Source: Rheinheimera lutimaris (GTDB lineage: Bacteria > Pseudomonadota > Gammaproteobacteria > Enterobacterales > Alteromonadaceae). Taken from it: 64,000 nt of DNA. Both the position numbers and the translations under genes were made by a program. The notes under the pieces are model-generated. The model was not told the DNA's origin, ran no database searches, and was given only the letters and a program-made list of their open reading frames with translations. The stretch spans positions 44,600 through 108,599 of the forward strand of contig NZ_JABSOD010000012.1 in assembly GCF_013283795.1 (NCBI RefSeq), read 5' to 3'. Below are positions 11,013-20,143 of this stretch, piece after piece. The number at the start of each line of letters is the position of its first letter. Within the stretch, counting starts at the first letter, position 1.

Positions 11013-11360
11013 TTAATGAGTTTGAGCAGTCAGCGCACCAGGCAATACATATTTATCAAAGGTGTACAGCACCTGTGATTTGTAATCAAACTTGATATAG
11101 CCTTGTTGCTGTTCCAACATGGTTACGGTTGCAGCGACCGGCAGGATAAAGCAATACTTTGTTGCTTTAAACTCAACTAAAGCACGGGCCATTTCCTGCA
11201 GTTGTTCGTTGGCAGCCAAGCGGGCCACCTCTGCTTCGGCATTACACACGTGTGAATTGGCGCTTAGTGACACAGTAGGCGCAGGTTGTGCTGCTGTGGT
11301 AAAGGCTGTGGTAAAACCGGCGATACACAGCAAACTTAGCGGGCGGTAAAATTTAGGCAT
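11013..11360 (-). CDS. Small exported protein of unknown function
   Basis: A 115-residue protein with a signal peptide (residues 1-24, ending TAAQP) preceded by AGGAG. The mature part contains two cysteines (HVCNAE and KYCFIL) that could pair. The rest alternates short helical (ARLAANEQLQEMARALVEF) and beta-like segments. No family recognised. It lies between the DUF3530 gene and the OmpA gene on the same strand, with its own ribosome binding site. The hairpin at 11533-11565 separates it from the OmpA gene. Confidence 0.65.
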   Translation of the reverse strand: MPKFYRPLSLLCIAGFTTAFTTAAQPAPTVSLSANSHVCNAEAEVARLAANEQLQEMARALVEFKATKYCFILPVAATVTMLEQQQGYIKFDYKSQVLYTFDKYVLPGALTAQTH

Positions 11361-11532
11361 AGTAAACTCCTGAACCCAGCATGCCGGTGCGCGCTCCTTG
11401 TGGCGGCGTAGCGGGTAATATTAACAAACAAGCAGCACATCACGGTGGCATTAATAGTGCAGACCGGGCCGACATGCTAACACAGCTTTTTTATCCCGCG
11501 CAGAGTGATTTACCCACGGATTTAACGAAAAT

Positions 11533-11565
11533 AAAAAAGCCGCTGATATACAGCGGCTTTTTTTT
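11533..11565. terminator. Rho-independent terminator
   Basis: Perfect stem GCCGCTG / CAGCGGC with loop ATATA, flanked by an A-run and nine Ts. It can act in both directions. On the minus strand it ends the OmpA-like transcript. Confidence 0.88.
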
Positions 11566-11578
11566 GCATAAACTTTAA

Positions 11579-12673
11579 TCAGCGTAATACAGGTTCTTTA
11601 ATTTTCGCCGTAACCTTAGCTTCTATACGCTGGTTAGCAGCATGAGCCTCAGGTGTATTGCCTTCAACGCGCGGCTTGGTGACACCGTAGCCGACAGCAC
11701 TGATGCGTGACGGGTCAACATTAAAGTCGTTTTTCAGAATGTCGGCCACTGCTGTAGCGCGACGCTCAGATAAACGCATGTTATACGCCGGGTTGCCGAT
11801 ATTAGACGCATGGCCTTCAATCATTACTGTAGACTCAGTAAAGCGCTGCATAAAGGCGCCAAGGTTATCTACGTCATCCCGCTGTTCTGCACCCACTACG
11901 GCAGAATCAAACGGGAAGCGCACTTCGATATCAATGTCACCTACCGCAGCCATTTTCTCAACATAAACAGTACAGCCTGATGCGTCGACTTTATGCACCG
12001 CCGGGGTGCCGGCACAGTTATCGATATTATCCGGCACACCATCGCCGTCGGTATCTGCCACCGGAACCGGAGCTACCGGTTGTGCTCTTACAGGCGCCGG
12101 TGCCGGCGCCGGAGTTGGTGCTGCTTTTGCTGCTGCTGAGCCAAACAAATAGCTCATGCCCAGCTTGATACCGGCATCACCGTAGCTTTCATCGATGCCC
12201 TGGTAACGGTTAGCTTCGGCAAATAAAGCAAAGTTTTGATTAAAGAAATGCTTGTAGCCAACACCAAGATTGAATGCCGTAGTATTCTGTGCGGCATCCA
12301 TGCGTTTTATACCGCCCACTAAATATAATGCCGGCATATTGCTTAAATGATACATTGCATCAATACCGTAGCGGTTGCCGTTTACATCTGTACCATCAAG
12401 TTTAGATTGCATTTCCATCCGCGCATATTCTGCGCGCAGCGCCCAGTTTTCGGTCAGGTAGTAGCCCAACTCAATACCATAGCCCCAGTCTTTTTCCATG
12501 TAGCTCCAGGCGGCAGACTCTGTTTTATCAGTATCCGGCATGTAATACTCACCAAACAGTGAGCCGAATACGCGCTCCTTTAAATCTGCCGCAGTTACGG
12601 TATCAGCTAACACATTGGCGCTTAATAAAGGTAATGCCGCAGCGACAGCTAAAAACGTTTTTTTAAGTTTCAT
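11579..12673 (-). CDS. OmpA family porin with TSP3 linker
   Basis: A 364-residue outer-membrane protein. A signal peptide (1-23, ending VLAD) is followed by an eight-stranded OmpA-like barrel (about 30-180), an Ala-Pro-rich hinge (PTPAPAPAPV), a thrombospondin type-3 calcium motif (DTDGDGVPDNIDNC) and a C-terminal OmpA peptidoglycan-binding domain with IEGHASNIG and NMRLSERRA. It probably anchors the outer membrane to peptidoglycan, like OprF. The ATG at 12673 has GGAGAT at good spacing; the upstream extension is discarded. It is monocistronic with a long AT-rich leader. Confidence 0.93.
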   Translation of the reverse strand: MKLKKTFLAVAAALPLLSANVLADTVTAADLKERVFGSLFGEYYMPDTDKTESAAWSYMEKDWGYGIELGYYLTENWALRAEYARMEMQSKLDGTDVNGNRYGIDAMYHLSNMPALYLVGGIKRMDAAQNTTAFNLGVGYKHFFNQNFALFAEANRYQGIDESYGDAGIKLGMSYLFGSAAAKAAPTPAPAPAPVRAQPVAPVPVADTDGDGVPDNIDNCAGTPAVHKVDASGCTVYVEKMAAVGDIDIEVRFPFDSAVVGAEQRDDVDNLGAFMQRFTESTVMIEGHASNIGNPAYNMRLSERRATAVADILKNDFNVDPSRISAVGYGVTKPRVEGNTPEAHAANQRIEAKVTAKIKEPVLR

Positions 12674-12743
12674 CCATATCTCCTTAGACTCACCCGACAA
12701 TTTCCCTGCCACATTAATATTTTATATGGCATGTTAAATTGTG

Positions 12744-12796
12744 ACATTTAAAATGTAGTACATTTGATTGTGGTAACAACATTATTTAATAATGTT
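12744..12796. promoter_or_regulatory. Palindromes in the ompA upstream region
   Basis: Two perfect AT-rich palindromes lie upstream of the OmpA-like gene: ACATTT-A-AAATGT at 12744-12756, and the 19-base AACATTATT-T-AATAATGTT at 12778-12796. Neither has a T-tract, so they do not look like a terminator for the preceding rluA. They may be operator sites for the porin gene. The promoter itself could not be fixed with confidence. Confidence 0.4.
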
Positions 12797-12843
12797 ACAC
12801 CGCTCAGATGAACCTTAGGTTAATAAAAAAGCGATTTTAATAA

Positions 12844-13497
12844 TCAGAACGGACAGATTGAAATAAATTCCAGCCAGCGTTTATTGATAGGGTGCTGTAA
12901 ACGAAGTTTTTCGGCGTGTAATTGTAAGCGGTCAGCTGCCAGCAGGGCAGGGGTATCAGCATAGAACTTGTCGCCGAGGATGGCATGCCCCAACCACTGC
13001 ATGTGTACCCTGAGCTGGTGCGAGCGGCCGGTGACTGGTGTGAGCTTGACACGGCTGCTGCTGCTGTCACGGCTTAATACCTGATAATGCGTCAGGGAGG
13101 CTTTGCCGTGCTCGTAGCAGACTTTTTGTTTGGGCCGGTTCGGCCAGTCACAAATCAGGGGTAAATCGATACTGCCGCTGTCTGCGTCAATCTGGCCGCT
13201 TACTCTGGCAATATAGTGTTTTTCGGTTTCGCGTTGTTGAAATTGCCGGTTCAGTTCGCGCTGGCTATCAGCACTCAGTGCCATCACTACCACCCCGGAG
13301 GTTGCCATATCCAGCCGGTGCACCAGCCGTATGCCGGGCCATACCAGCCTGGCACGGTATTCCAGGCTGTCTTTATGTTCCGGCGCTTTGCCGGGCACAG
13401 TCAGCAAGCCGCTGGGCTTATTAAACACCACCAAGGCTTCATCCTGATACAAAATATCCAGATAAGGCGACAGCGGTGGTGCGTAATGCAGCAGCAT
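12844..13497 (-). CDS. rluA: Dual-specificity rRNA/tRNA pseudouridine synthase RluA
   Basis: A 217-residue pseudouridine synthase without an S4 domain, as in E. coli RluA, which modifies U746 of 23S rRNA and U32 of several tRNAs. The catalytic motif HRLDMATSG (aspartate near residue 63), the central TGRSHQLRVHM and the VFNKPSGLLTVPG start are all present. It begins 2 bases after the rapA stop and is clearly co-transcribed, the conserved rapA-rluA arrangement. Confidence 0.92.
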   Translation of the reverse strand: MLLHYAPPLSPYLDILYQDEALVVFNKPSGLLTVPGKAPEHKDSLEYRARLVWPGIRLVHRLDMATSGVVVMALSADSQRELNRQFQQRETEKHYIARVSGQIDADSGSIDLPLICDWPNRPKQKVCYEHGKASLTHYQVLSRDSSSSRVKLTPVTGRSHQLRVHMQWLGHAILGDKFYADTPALLAADRLQLHAEKLRLQHPINKRWLEFISICPF

Positions 13498-13499
13498 AA

Positions 13500-16412
13500 T
13501 CAGTCGTGGCTGACGACGATCAAGCGGATCGCATCTGCTTTTAACCGCGCTTTGCCAATATACTCTGTCAGCTGTTGCTGCTGTTGCACCAGCGCATCTA
13601 TTTCATCCTGGCGTACCGACGGGTTGTATTGACGCAGTGCGGTTAAGCGTTGCTGCTGTTCACTCAGCGTTTGCATGGCACTTTGCTGCGCAGCCTGCAC
13701 TATGCTGCCCAATTGGCTTTCGGCCATAGCAGTGGCAGTGGCAATTAACGGGTGAATAGTGGTTTGCAACGCCCCGGCCAGTTTACTGCCGGTTTGCCGG
13801 CCGACCGGTTTAAGTTGCTTATTTAACTGCTCAAAGCTGACTTTAGCTGACAGGTTGTTGCCACTTTTGTCCAGTAACAGCCGGATTGGCGTTGCCGGTA
13901 AATAGCGGTTTAATTGCAGTGCCGGTGGCGCGCTGGCCTCAACAATAAAGTTAAACTCCAGCAAATAACTGCCGACCGGCAAGGCTTTGTTAGTCAAAAT
14001 GGCCACTGAGCTGCTGCCATGCGGCTCTGTGGTCAGGATATCCAGGGTACCGCGCACCATCGGATGGTCCCAGCTCAGTAGCTGAATATCTTCTTCGGCC
14101 AGCGCTGTGGCACGGTCAAAAGTTACGGTAACGGCATCATCCTGTAAGCCCGGATAACTGCTGCACTGCATATGCTCTGACGGCGACAGAATAATACTGG
14201 TGTCGCTGCGGTCTTCCTGATTAATACCCAGCATATCCCAGGCTTTAAACATCAGCATTGGTAATGCGGTGTCGTTATCCTGCGCTTCAAGCTTCGCGGC
14301 CAACTGTGCTGCTGCAGCGCCACCGGCTGAGTTAATTTCCAGTAATTGGTCGCGGCCCTGCTCCAACTGTTGTTTTAGCTGTTGGTTCAGCTCGCGGCTT
14401 TGGCTAATCAGTTGTTGCAGCGCGGTTTCATCGATGCTTTGCTGCGCCAGTAACGGTAACAGCTGCGGTGCAAAGTGTTCAAATACGTTGCGGCCGGTTT
14501 GGCAGGTGTGCTCTAACGCATCCAGGCCTTGCTGATACCATTGCAGCAGCACCTCCTGGGCATGGCTGGCAAAATAAGGCAGGTGTAGCTGAATGTCGGC
14601 TTGCTGACCGATACGGTCTAACCGGCCGATACGTTGCTCCAGTAAATCCGGGTTTAGCGGTAAATCAAACAGCACCAGATGATGAGCAAACTGGAAGTTA
14701 CGCCCCTCACTGCCGATTTCGGAGCAGAGTAACAGTTGAGCACTGTATTCTTCCTGGGCAAAGTAGGCCGCTGCTTTATCGCGCTCCAGAATACTCATGC
14801 CTTCATGAAACACGGCGGCGCGAATACCCTCGCGCACCCGCACCGCTTCTTCCAGCGCAATGGCGGTTTCAGCACGGGCACAGATCAGTAAAAACTTCTG
14901 CTGTTTATGGCTTTTCAGCAGTTGCAGTAAATGCTCTACTCTGGGGTCAAATTGCCACCAATTACTTTGTGCATCCAATTGCTGAAAAACCTGCTCAGGA
15001 AACAAATTGGCGCTGATGCGTTGTTGTTCTGTCAGGGTTGGATTCAGGCTGAAATGCACTTTTAACGCATTCTGATATTGCTCCGGCAATGGCAGCGGCG
15101 TCAGATGAGCAAAACGCTTGGGAAAGCCTTTAACGCCGGCACGACTGTTACGGAATAAAATACGCCCGGTGCCGTGGCGGTCTAATAATTGCGCCAGTAC
15201 TCGCTGACGCGCCTGTGTCAGGGCGGCGTCATCATGGTGTTCACTGCACAGCAGCGCTAATTCAGCGCTGATATCGCTCTCGCGTAATGCCTGTTGCAGT
15301 GCTTCAGCTTCAGCTTTGCTAAGGCTGCGTTGCTGTAGCAATGGCTTGGCAATAGCCGCAATATGCTGATAGCTCTGTTCTTCCTGTAAAAAGGCGTCGT
15401 AGCTGTGAAATCGTGCCGGGTCGAGCAGCTTTAGTCTGGCAAAGTGGCTCTCGTGGCCCAGTTGGTCCGGTGTGGCTGTCAGCAAAATTACGCCGGCCGT
15501 ATTGGCAGCTAAGGCGCTGATGCATTGATATTCTTCACTTGGCGCCTGCTCGCTCCACTGCAAGTGATGCGCTTCATCAACCACCAGCAGATCCCATTGG
15601 CTTGCTACTGCCATTTGTTGCCAGCGCGGATGGTTCTTTAAAAACGCCATGCTGCACAATACCAGTTGCTCTGTATCAAACGGGTTGTCGCTGTCCAGCA
15701 ATGACTGCTCACAGCGCTCCTGATCAAACACGGCAAAATGCAGATTAAAGCGGCGCAGCATTTCTACCAACCACTGATGCTGCAATGACTCCGGCAGAAC
15801 AATTAACACCCGGCTGGCCAGGCCGCTGATAAGTTGTTGGTGAATAATAAAGCCTGCTTCAATGGTTTTACCCAGACCTACTTCATCGGCCAGCAATACG
15901 CGTGGTGCAAAGCGCTGTGCTACTTCGTTAGCAATGTGCAACTGATGCGGAATTAAATTTACCCGGGCGCCGGATAAGCCACGCAGCGGATTTTGCTGCT
16001 GTTGGTGCAAGTGTTGCCATGCCTGATACCGCAGGGTAAACCAGTCAAAGCGGTCGATCTGACCGGCAAACAACCGGTCCTGGGGTTGGTTAAAGCTGAT
16101 AAAGTGATCAAGGAAGGTTTCGCGTAATTCAGCATAGCTGCCATCGTCCGTGCGAGTGCCGCAGTACACCAATATACCGTGTTGCTCTTTTATGGCGCTT
16201 ACCAACAGCTTAAAACCGTCGGCGGCAGCAATTTCGTCGCCAACATTAAATTGTACCCGGGTTAACGGTGCTTCTGCCTGAGCATACAGCCGCGTTTCTC
16301 CGCTGGCCGGAAACAGTAAGGTTAAATGCCGGCCTTCCAGCGCGACTATAGTGCCTAAACCTAAATCGGATTCTGTATCACTGATCCAACGTTGTCCCGC
16401 AGCAAACTTCAT
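13500..16412 (-). CDS. rapA: RNA polymerase-associated ATPase RapA (HepA)
   Basis: A 970-residue SWI2/SNF2 helicase-like ATPase that binds core RNA polymerase and helps it recycle after termination. Tudor-like N-terminal domains occupy about 1-110. Helicase motifs follow: motif I DEVGLGKTIEAGF (about 175), the DEAH box VVDEAHHL (about 280), LLTATPDQ, and motifs V-VI in SEIGSEGRNFQFAHH and EQRIGRLDRIGQ (about 590). The RapA-specific C-terminal domain is complete. Length is right for the family (E. coli 968). The ATG at 16412 has only a weak GGGTA upstream. Confidence 0.97.
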   Translation of the reverse strand: MKFAAGQRWISDTESDLGLGTIVALEGRHLTLLFPASGETRLYAQAEAPLTRVQFNVGDEIAAADGFKLLVSAIKEQHGILVYCGTRTDDGSYAELRETFLDHFISFNQPQDRLFAGQIDRFDWFTLRYQAWQHLHQQQQNPLRGLSGARVNLIPHQLHIANEVAQRFAPRVLLADEVGLGKTIEAGFIIHQQLISGLASRVLIVLPESLQHQWLVEMLRRFNLHFAVFDQERCEQSLLDSDNPFDTEQLVLCSMAFLKNHPRWQQMAVASQWDLLVVDEAHHLQWSEQAPSEEYQCISALAANTAGVILLTATPDQLGHESHFARLKLLDPARFHSYDAFLQEEQSYQHIAAIAKPLLQQRSLSKAEAEALQQALRESDISAELALLCSEHHDDAALTQARQRVLAQLLDRHGTGRILFRNSRAGVKGFPKRFAHLTPLPLPEQYQNALKVHFSLNPTLTEQQRISANLFPEQVFQQLDAQSNWWQFDPRVEHLLQLLKSHKQQKFLLICARAETAIALEEAVRVREGIRAAVFHEGMSILERDKAAAYFAQEEYSAQLLLCSEIGSEGRNFQFAHHLVLFDLPLNPDLLEQRIGRLDRIGQQADIQLHLPYFASHAQEVLLQWYQQGLDALEHTCQTGRNVFEHFAPQLLPLLAQQSIDETALQQLISQSRELNQQLKQQLEQGRDQLLEINSAGGAAAAQLAAKLEAQDNDTALPMLMFKAWDMLGINQEDRSDTSIILSPSEHMQCSSYPGLQDDAVTVTFDRATALAEEDIQLLSWDHPMVRGTLDILTTEPHGSSSVAILTNKALPVGSYLLEFNFIVEASAPPALQLNRYLPATPIRLLLDKSGNNLSAKVSFEQLNKQLKPVGRQTGSKLAGALQTTIHPLIATATAMAESQLGSIVQAAQQSAMQTLSEQQQRLTALRQYNPSVRQDEIDALVQQQQQLTEYIGKARLKADAIRLIVVSHD

Positions 16413-16653
16413 CTTGTACCCTATCAGCTAAAATGGGGCGCTATGGTACCAGGTAACAGACGGTACTGCACCTTGAATTAGTCATAAATATAGCGTTTTT
16501 CTATGTCATAAGTTTGCCACACAGGCCAGGCACAGTGTTAATACCTGAGCTTGTTGTAAATTTTAGTTAATGGCTGAGCAAAGTGTGACAGTTGCACTAT
16601 GCTTGTTTTATGACACCGGTAAGCGGCCGGTGTCAGGCGAAGAGGAGCCCCGT

Positions 16654-18045
16654 ATGGCGCGAAGAAAAAGCAAAGAAAAGAAAATTTACGTTCTCGACAC
16701 TAATATCCTGCTGCACGAACCTTTTGCCTTCCTTAACTTCCAAGAACATGACGTTGTTATCCCGATGACGGTACTGGAAGAACTTGACCATATTAAAGAC
16801 CGCAACAAAGACGTCAGCCGTGACGCCCGCGTTGCCATTCGTGCGCTGGAAGATGTGTTAAGAGATGCCTCTCCTGATCAAATGTTACAGGGCGTGGCTA
16901 TGCCCCGTCAGGGTGAGCAAAAGCAGGGCGGGCATTTGTTTATTGTCAATGACCATCATATCACTGATGAAATTCCGGGCTTGCCAGGCGGTGAAAACGA
17001 TCATCTGATCATCAATACTGCCTTGTATCTGCAGCGGGAAAAAAGTCCGACCAAAGTAATCCTGGTCACCAAAGATATCAATATGCGGCTAAAGGCTAAA
17101 GGCGCCGGGTTAAAATTGGTAGAAGATTACCGTACCGATCAACTGATAGACGACGTACGGTTTTTATACAAAGGCTATTACAAATTCCCCGGCGATTTCT
17201 GGAGCCAGGTAGGGGAGTGCCGCAGTGAGAACGAAGGCCGGGAAACCTATCACTATGTTAACCGCAGCGTACTGCCGAATGCCTATATCAACGAATATCT
17301 GATTGATGAAGTGGAAGGCTTTGCCGGCAAGGTCGTCGCAATAACCGATAAAGAAATCCGCATTCTGGATTTTGGCTATGAGCGCTTAATGCACCGCCAT
17401 GCCTGGGGTATTCATCCGAAAAATATCTATCAGGCCATGGCCATGCAAGCTTTACTTGATCCGCAAATGGATTTGGTGATCCTGACCGGGCCGGCCGGTT
17501 GTGGTAAAACCCTGATTGCACTGGCGGCAGCGCTGGAGCTGGTGATAGAAAAAGGCATGTACGACAAGGTTATTGTTACCCGTAATACGCCGGAAATCGC
17601 CGAGTCTATCGGTTTTCTGCCCGGCACCGAAGAGGAAAAAATGGCGCCCTGGTTGGCGGCCATTACCGACTCACTGGAAGTGCTGCATAAAACCGATGAG
17701 CATCCGCATGCCAGTGTTAACTACATTATGGAAAAGGCCAATATTCAGTTTAAGTCAGTTAACTTTATGCGCGGGCGCAGCATTCAAAATGCCATTGTTA
17801 TTCTGGATGAATGTCAAAACTTAAGTGCGGCCCAGCTGAAAACCATCATTACAAGGTGCGGAGAAGGCACCAAACTGATTTGCTCCGGCAATCTATCACA
17901 AATTGACAGCAACTATTTAACAGCTGTAACATCTGGTCTGACTTACATCGTTGAGCGGTTTAAAAACTTTGAAGGCAGTACCACGATGAATTTAAATGGC
18001 GTTGTGCGCAGCCGGTTAGCCTCGTTTGCCGAGACCAATTTGTAA
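16654..18045 (+). CDS. PIN-domain and PhoH-type ATPase
   Basis: A 463-residue fusion of an N-terminal PIN ribonuclease domain (LDTNILL with catalytic Asp15, VLEELDHIKD, RDARVAIRALE) and a C-terminal PhoH NTPase (Walker A GPAGCGKT about 279, Walker B VILDECQN about 382). Proteins of this PhoH2/YlaK class unwind and cleave RNA. The start at 16654 is chosen because GAGGAG lies just upstream and the PIN domain begins at once; the frame is open for 28 more codons without a better signal. The gene is followed by a long stem-loop. No VapB-like antitoxin gene is adjacent. Confidence 0.92.
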   Translation: MARRKSKEKKIYVLDTNILLHEPFAFLNFQEHDVVIPMTVLEELDHIKDRNKDVSRDARVAIRALEDVLRDASPDQMLQGVAMPRQGEQKQGGHLFIVNDHHITDEIPGLPGGENDHLIINTALYLQREKSPTKVILVTKDINMRLKAKGAGLKLVEDYRTDQLIDDVRFLYKGYYKFPGDFWSQVGECRSENEGRETYHYVNRSVLPNAYINEYLIDEVEGFAGKVVAITDKEIRILDFGYERLMHRHAWGIHPKNIYQAMAMQALLDPQMDLVILTGPAGCGKTLIALAAALELVIEKGMYDKVIVTRNTPEIAESIGFLPGTEEEKMAPWLAAITDSLEVLHKTDEHPHASVNYIMEKANIQFKSVNFMRGRSIQNAIVILDECQNLSAAQLKTIITRCGEGTKLICSGNLSQIDSNYLTAVTSGLTYIVERFKNFEGSTTMNLNGVVRSRLASFAETNL

Positions 18046-18056
18046 CGCACAATAAG

Positions 18057-18110
18057 GCAATAAGCCTGTTTGACTAATATGATAAATCAGCCAGGCTTAT
18101 TGCTGTTTTG
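18057..18110 (+). terminator. Stem-loop after the PhoH gene, probable terminator
   Basis: A perfect 12-base inverted repeat (GCAATAAGCCTG at 18057-18068 and its complement at 18092-18103) encloses a 23-base loop and is followed by TGTTTTG. The stem is strong but the T-tract is short, so termination efficiency is uncertain. Confidence 0.6.
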
Positions 18111-18148
18111 ATCCCACACCCGTCCGGATGGACATGCAAAGGAGTTGC

Positions 18149-19216
18149 ATGCATAACCCAAGTTATACTGAATACCGCAGAACCGGTTTGCTCGGGCTGA
18201 TATTGGTGCTGCTGCTGTCAACCTTTGCTGCAACCTTGCATTACCTGCGCAGTGTCGATGATAAAGTGCTGCAAACCCGCACCAGGCTGGTAGCCGTTAG
18301 TTCGCAATTGGACAGTCAGTTTGCGCCTGTGTTGGCATACAGCGCCGCTGTTATCAAGGTAGCGCAGCTAAAGTTAGCATTGCCGCCGCTGACAACAGAA
18401 GACAGCATACTGCTGCTGGATCTGGACGCTGAACAAACGCAGCAATTGCCGCTTACCTCTGATGACAGCTCGCTGCAGGCTGAGCTGCAGATGTTAATGC
18501 ACTTGCAGCCGCATTTTGACATGGTCGTCGAAGCGCTGCCGTCTGTAGTTGGCGTCTATTATTTGTCCGAACGCGGTTTAGCTTACAACGGTCAGAATAA
18601 ATGGTCTGACTACATGGCCGACCATCTGCTGCAGTGGCATAAGCACGCAGTTAACAGCAGAGAAAATGGCTATGAGCGCGGTATGGTATTTTACACAGAG
18701 TTTATGCCGCAACAAGCGGCGGTGTTATTACCGCTGTATACTGACGAGCGCAGGTTAGGCAGTTTTCTGTTTGCCTTATCGCTGGAGCCGATGTTAGCGC
18801 CGATGTATGAGCAACATAGCGATATCGATTTTATGTTGCTGGACCAGGCCGGCGAGTTGATCAGCCACTCTACGGCACAACCGCCGCAAAGTACTACCGA
18901 GCATATGCTGCAAATACAACGGCTGAACACTATGCCGTGGTCGCTGGCGTTACTGGAGCAAAAAACCAGCTTATTTGCGGCCGGTGTAAAAGATTTTCTC
19001 TGGCATTGGTGCAGCTATGCGGTATTGCTTGGCACCCTGTTGCTGGCGTTACAGTATCGCTTTCGCCGTCGCACCTTGTCGGCGGTGCACCGGCTGACCA
19101 TACATTTGGAACGGCTGGCAAACGGCCAATCGCAGGGAGTACGGCACGTGCCGGACGGCTGGCAGGACATTTTTGACCGTATTTGCCAGCTGCACAAAGA
19201 CAAACCCTCAGAGTAA
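18149..19216 (+). CDS. Membrane-anchored PDC/Cache-like sensor without output domain
   Basis: A 355-residue protein. A membrane helix at about 12-32 is followed by a periplasmic region of about 250 residues with the features of a PDC/Cache sensor (VVGVYYLSERGLAYN, then YTDERRLGSFLFALSL), a second membrane helix near 285-308, and only about 45 cytoplasmic residues. The last part (RLTIHLERLANGQ) looks like the start of a HAMP linker. The frame then stops, so no kinase, GGDEF or chemoreceptor module is present. AAGGAG sits 4 bases before the ATG at 18149. It converges on the transglutaminase-like gene with a 9-base overlap. The output, if any, must come from a partner. Confidence 0.65.
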   Translation: MHNPSYTEYRRTGLLGLILVLLLSTFAATLHYLRSVDDKVLQTRTRLVAVSSQLDSQFAPVLAYSAAVIKVAQLKLALPPLTTEDSILLLDLDAEQTQQLPLTSDDSSLQAELQMLMHLQPHFDMVVEALPSVVGVYYLSERGLAYNGQNKWSDYMADHLLQWHKHAVNSRENGYERGMVFYTEFMPQQAAVLLPLYTDERRLGSFLFALSLEPMLAPMYEQHSDIDFMLLDQAGELISHSTAQPPQSTTEHMLQIQRLNTMPWSLALLEQKTSLFAAGVKDFLWHWCSYAVLLGTLLLALQYRFRRRTLSAVHRLTIHLERLANGQSQGVRHVPDGWQDIFDRICQLHKDKPSE

Positions 19217-20143
19217 GCGGTAAGAAAACTGATTATTGCGGCTGTACATCTGGTACTGCGGGCTAATGGTGCCCGGTGGCAGTTGCGCCGGGCCTGTCGG
19301 GTCTACCAGCAGGTATTGCCGGCCTTCAATCGTCACTGTCATATCCTCTGCTTGTGCCGGTAATTGCACGGCCAGCATGGCATGTTGCGGCAGGTAAATC
19401 ATGGCCAGCCGGACATCCGGCAACAGCATGCGCAGCAGCGCCGCCAGTAATACCGCCTTGCTGTCGCAATCGCCGCGGTGTTGTTGCAGCATTTTCAGCG
19501 GTGGGCTGAAACTGTAACCGGCTGCTTTGCTGCGATCAGATAAATCCTGATAGGGTATTTGTTGCAGCCAGCTGCTGATATAAGCCAGCGAGTCACGGCT
19601 GGGCGTATTAGCCAGTTTGGCGTGCAGTGCCTGTGCCAGCGGCAGCAAGTCGGCTAAACTGTCGGCCATCAGACGCTGATGGTCGGGAATAATATAGTGT
19701 TCACCCAACAGCGTACTGTGCTGATAGTAGTAATCGCGCTGCAAATAAAAGGCCGTGCGCTCCAGGGTTAATTGTTGCAGTTCAGCGGCTACTTGTTTTT
19801 GCAGCGCGGCGTCGCGGGTGCGGATGTTATAGCGCAGGCCACTGTACTGCGGTAAACGCTGCAAGCGGACATTGGCGTATTGTGCCGTATGCGCCCGCAA
19901 GTCTTGCCACAAATATTGTTGCAGTAATGCCGGCTGAAAGCTACGGAATTGGCGGAAATGTTCTGCCATGGTGGTATTACTTACAGCAAACTGCAGTTGC
20001 TGTGGCTGGCCGTTAAAATCAAACTGATAACTAAACTGCAATTGTTGCTGTTGTGGCTGCAGGCTAAAGCGCATCGGTGTGGCCGGTAATACCGGCGCAC
20101 TTAGCATTACCAGCACAATATACAGCGTTATCAATGGTTTCAT
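19208..20143 (-). CDS. Secreted transglutaminase-like cysteine protein
   Basis: A 311-residue protein with a signal peptide (1-20). The C-terminal half is a transglutaminase-like fold with the whole Cys-His-Asp triad visible: GDCDSKAVLLAALLR (cysteine nucleophile), LPQHAMLAV and LLVDPTGP. Members act as cysteine proteases, amidases or crosslinkers; the substrate here is unknown. The first 140 residues are a beta-rich, Gln-rich region of unknown type. Its start overlaps the stop of the choice-of-anchor H gene by 4 bases, so the two are likely translated together and may act on the same surface material. Confidence 0.8.
   Translation of the reverse strand: MKPLITLYIVLVMLSAPVLPATPMRFSLQPQQQQLQFSYQFDFNGQPQQLQFAVSNTTMAEHFRQFRSFQPALLQQYLWQDLRAHTAQYANVRLQRLPQYSGLRYNIRTRDAALQKQVAAELQQLTLERTAFYLQRDYYYQHSTLLGEHYIIPDHQRLMADSLADLLPLAQALHAKLANTPSRDSLAYISSWLQQIPYQDLSDRSKAAGYSFSPPLKMLQQHRGDCDSKAVLLAALLRMLLPDVRLAMIYLPQHAMLAVQLPAQAEDMTVTIEGRQYLLVDPTGPAQLPPGTISPQYQMYSRNNQFSYRLL

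Noticed and set aside
11381..11578. 65-codon open frame before the OmpA terminator
   Set aside because: It reads through the terminator hairpin, with no family likeness and no ribosome binding site.
14468..15016. 182-codon plus-strand frame inside rapA
   Set aside because: A shadow of the rapA coding strand; the helicase motifs are all on the minus strand.
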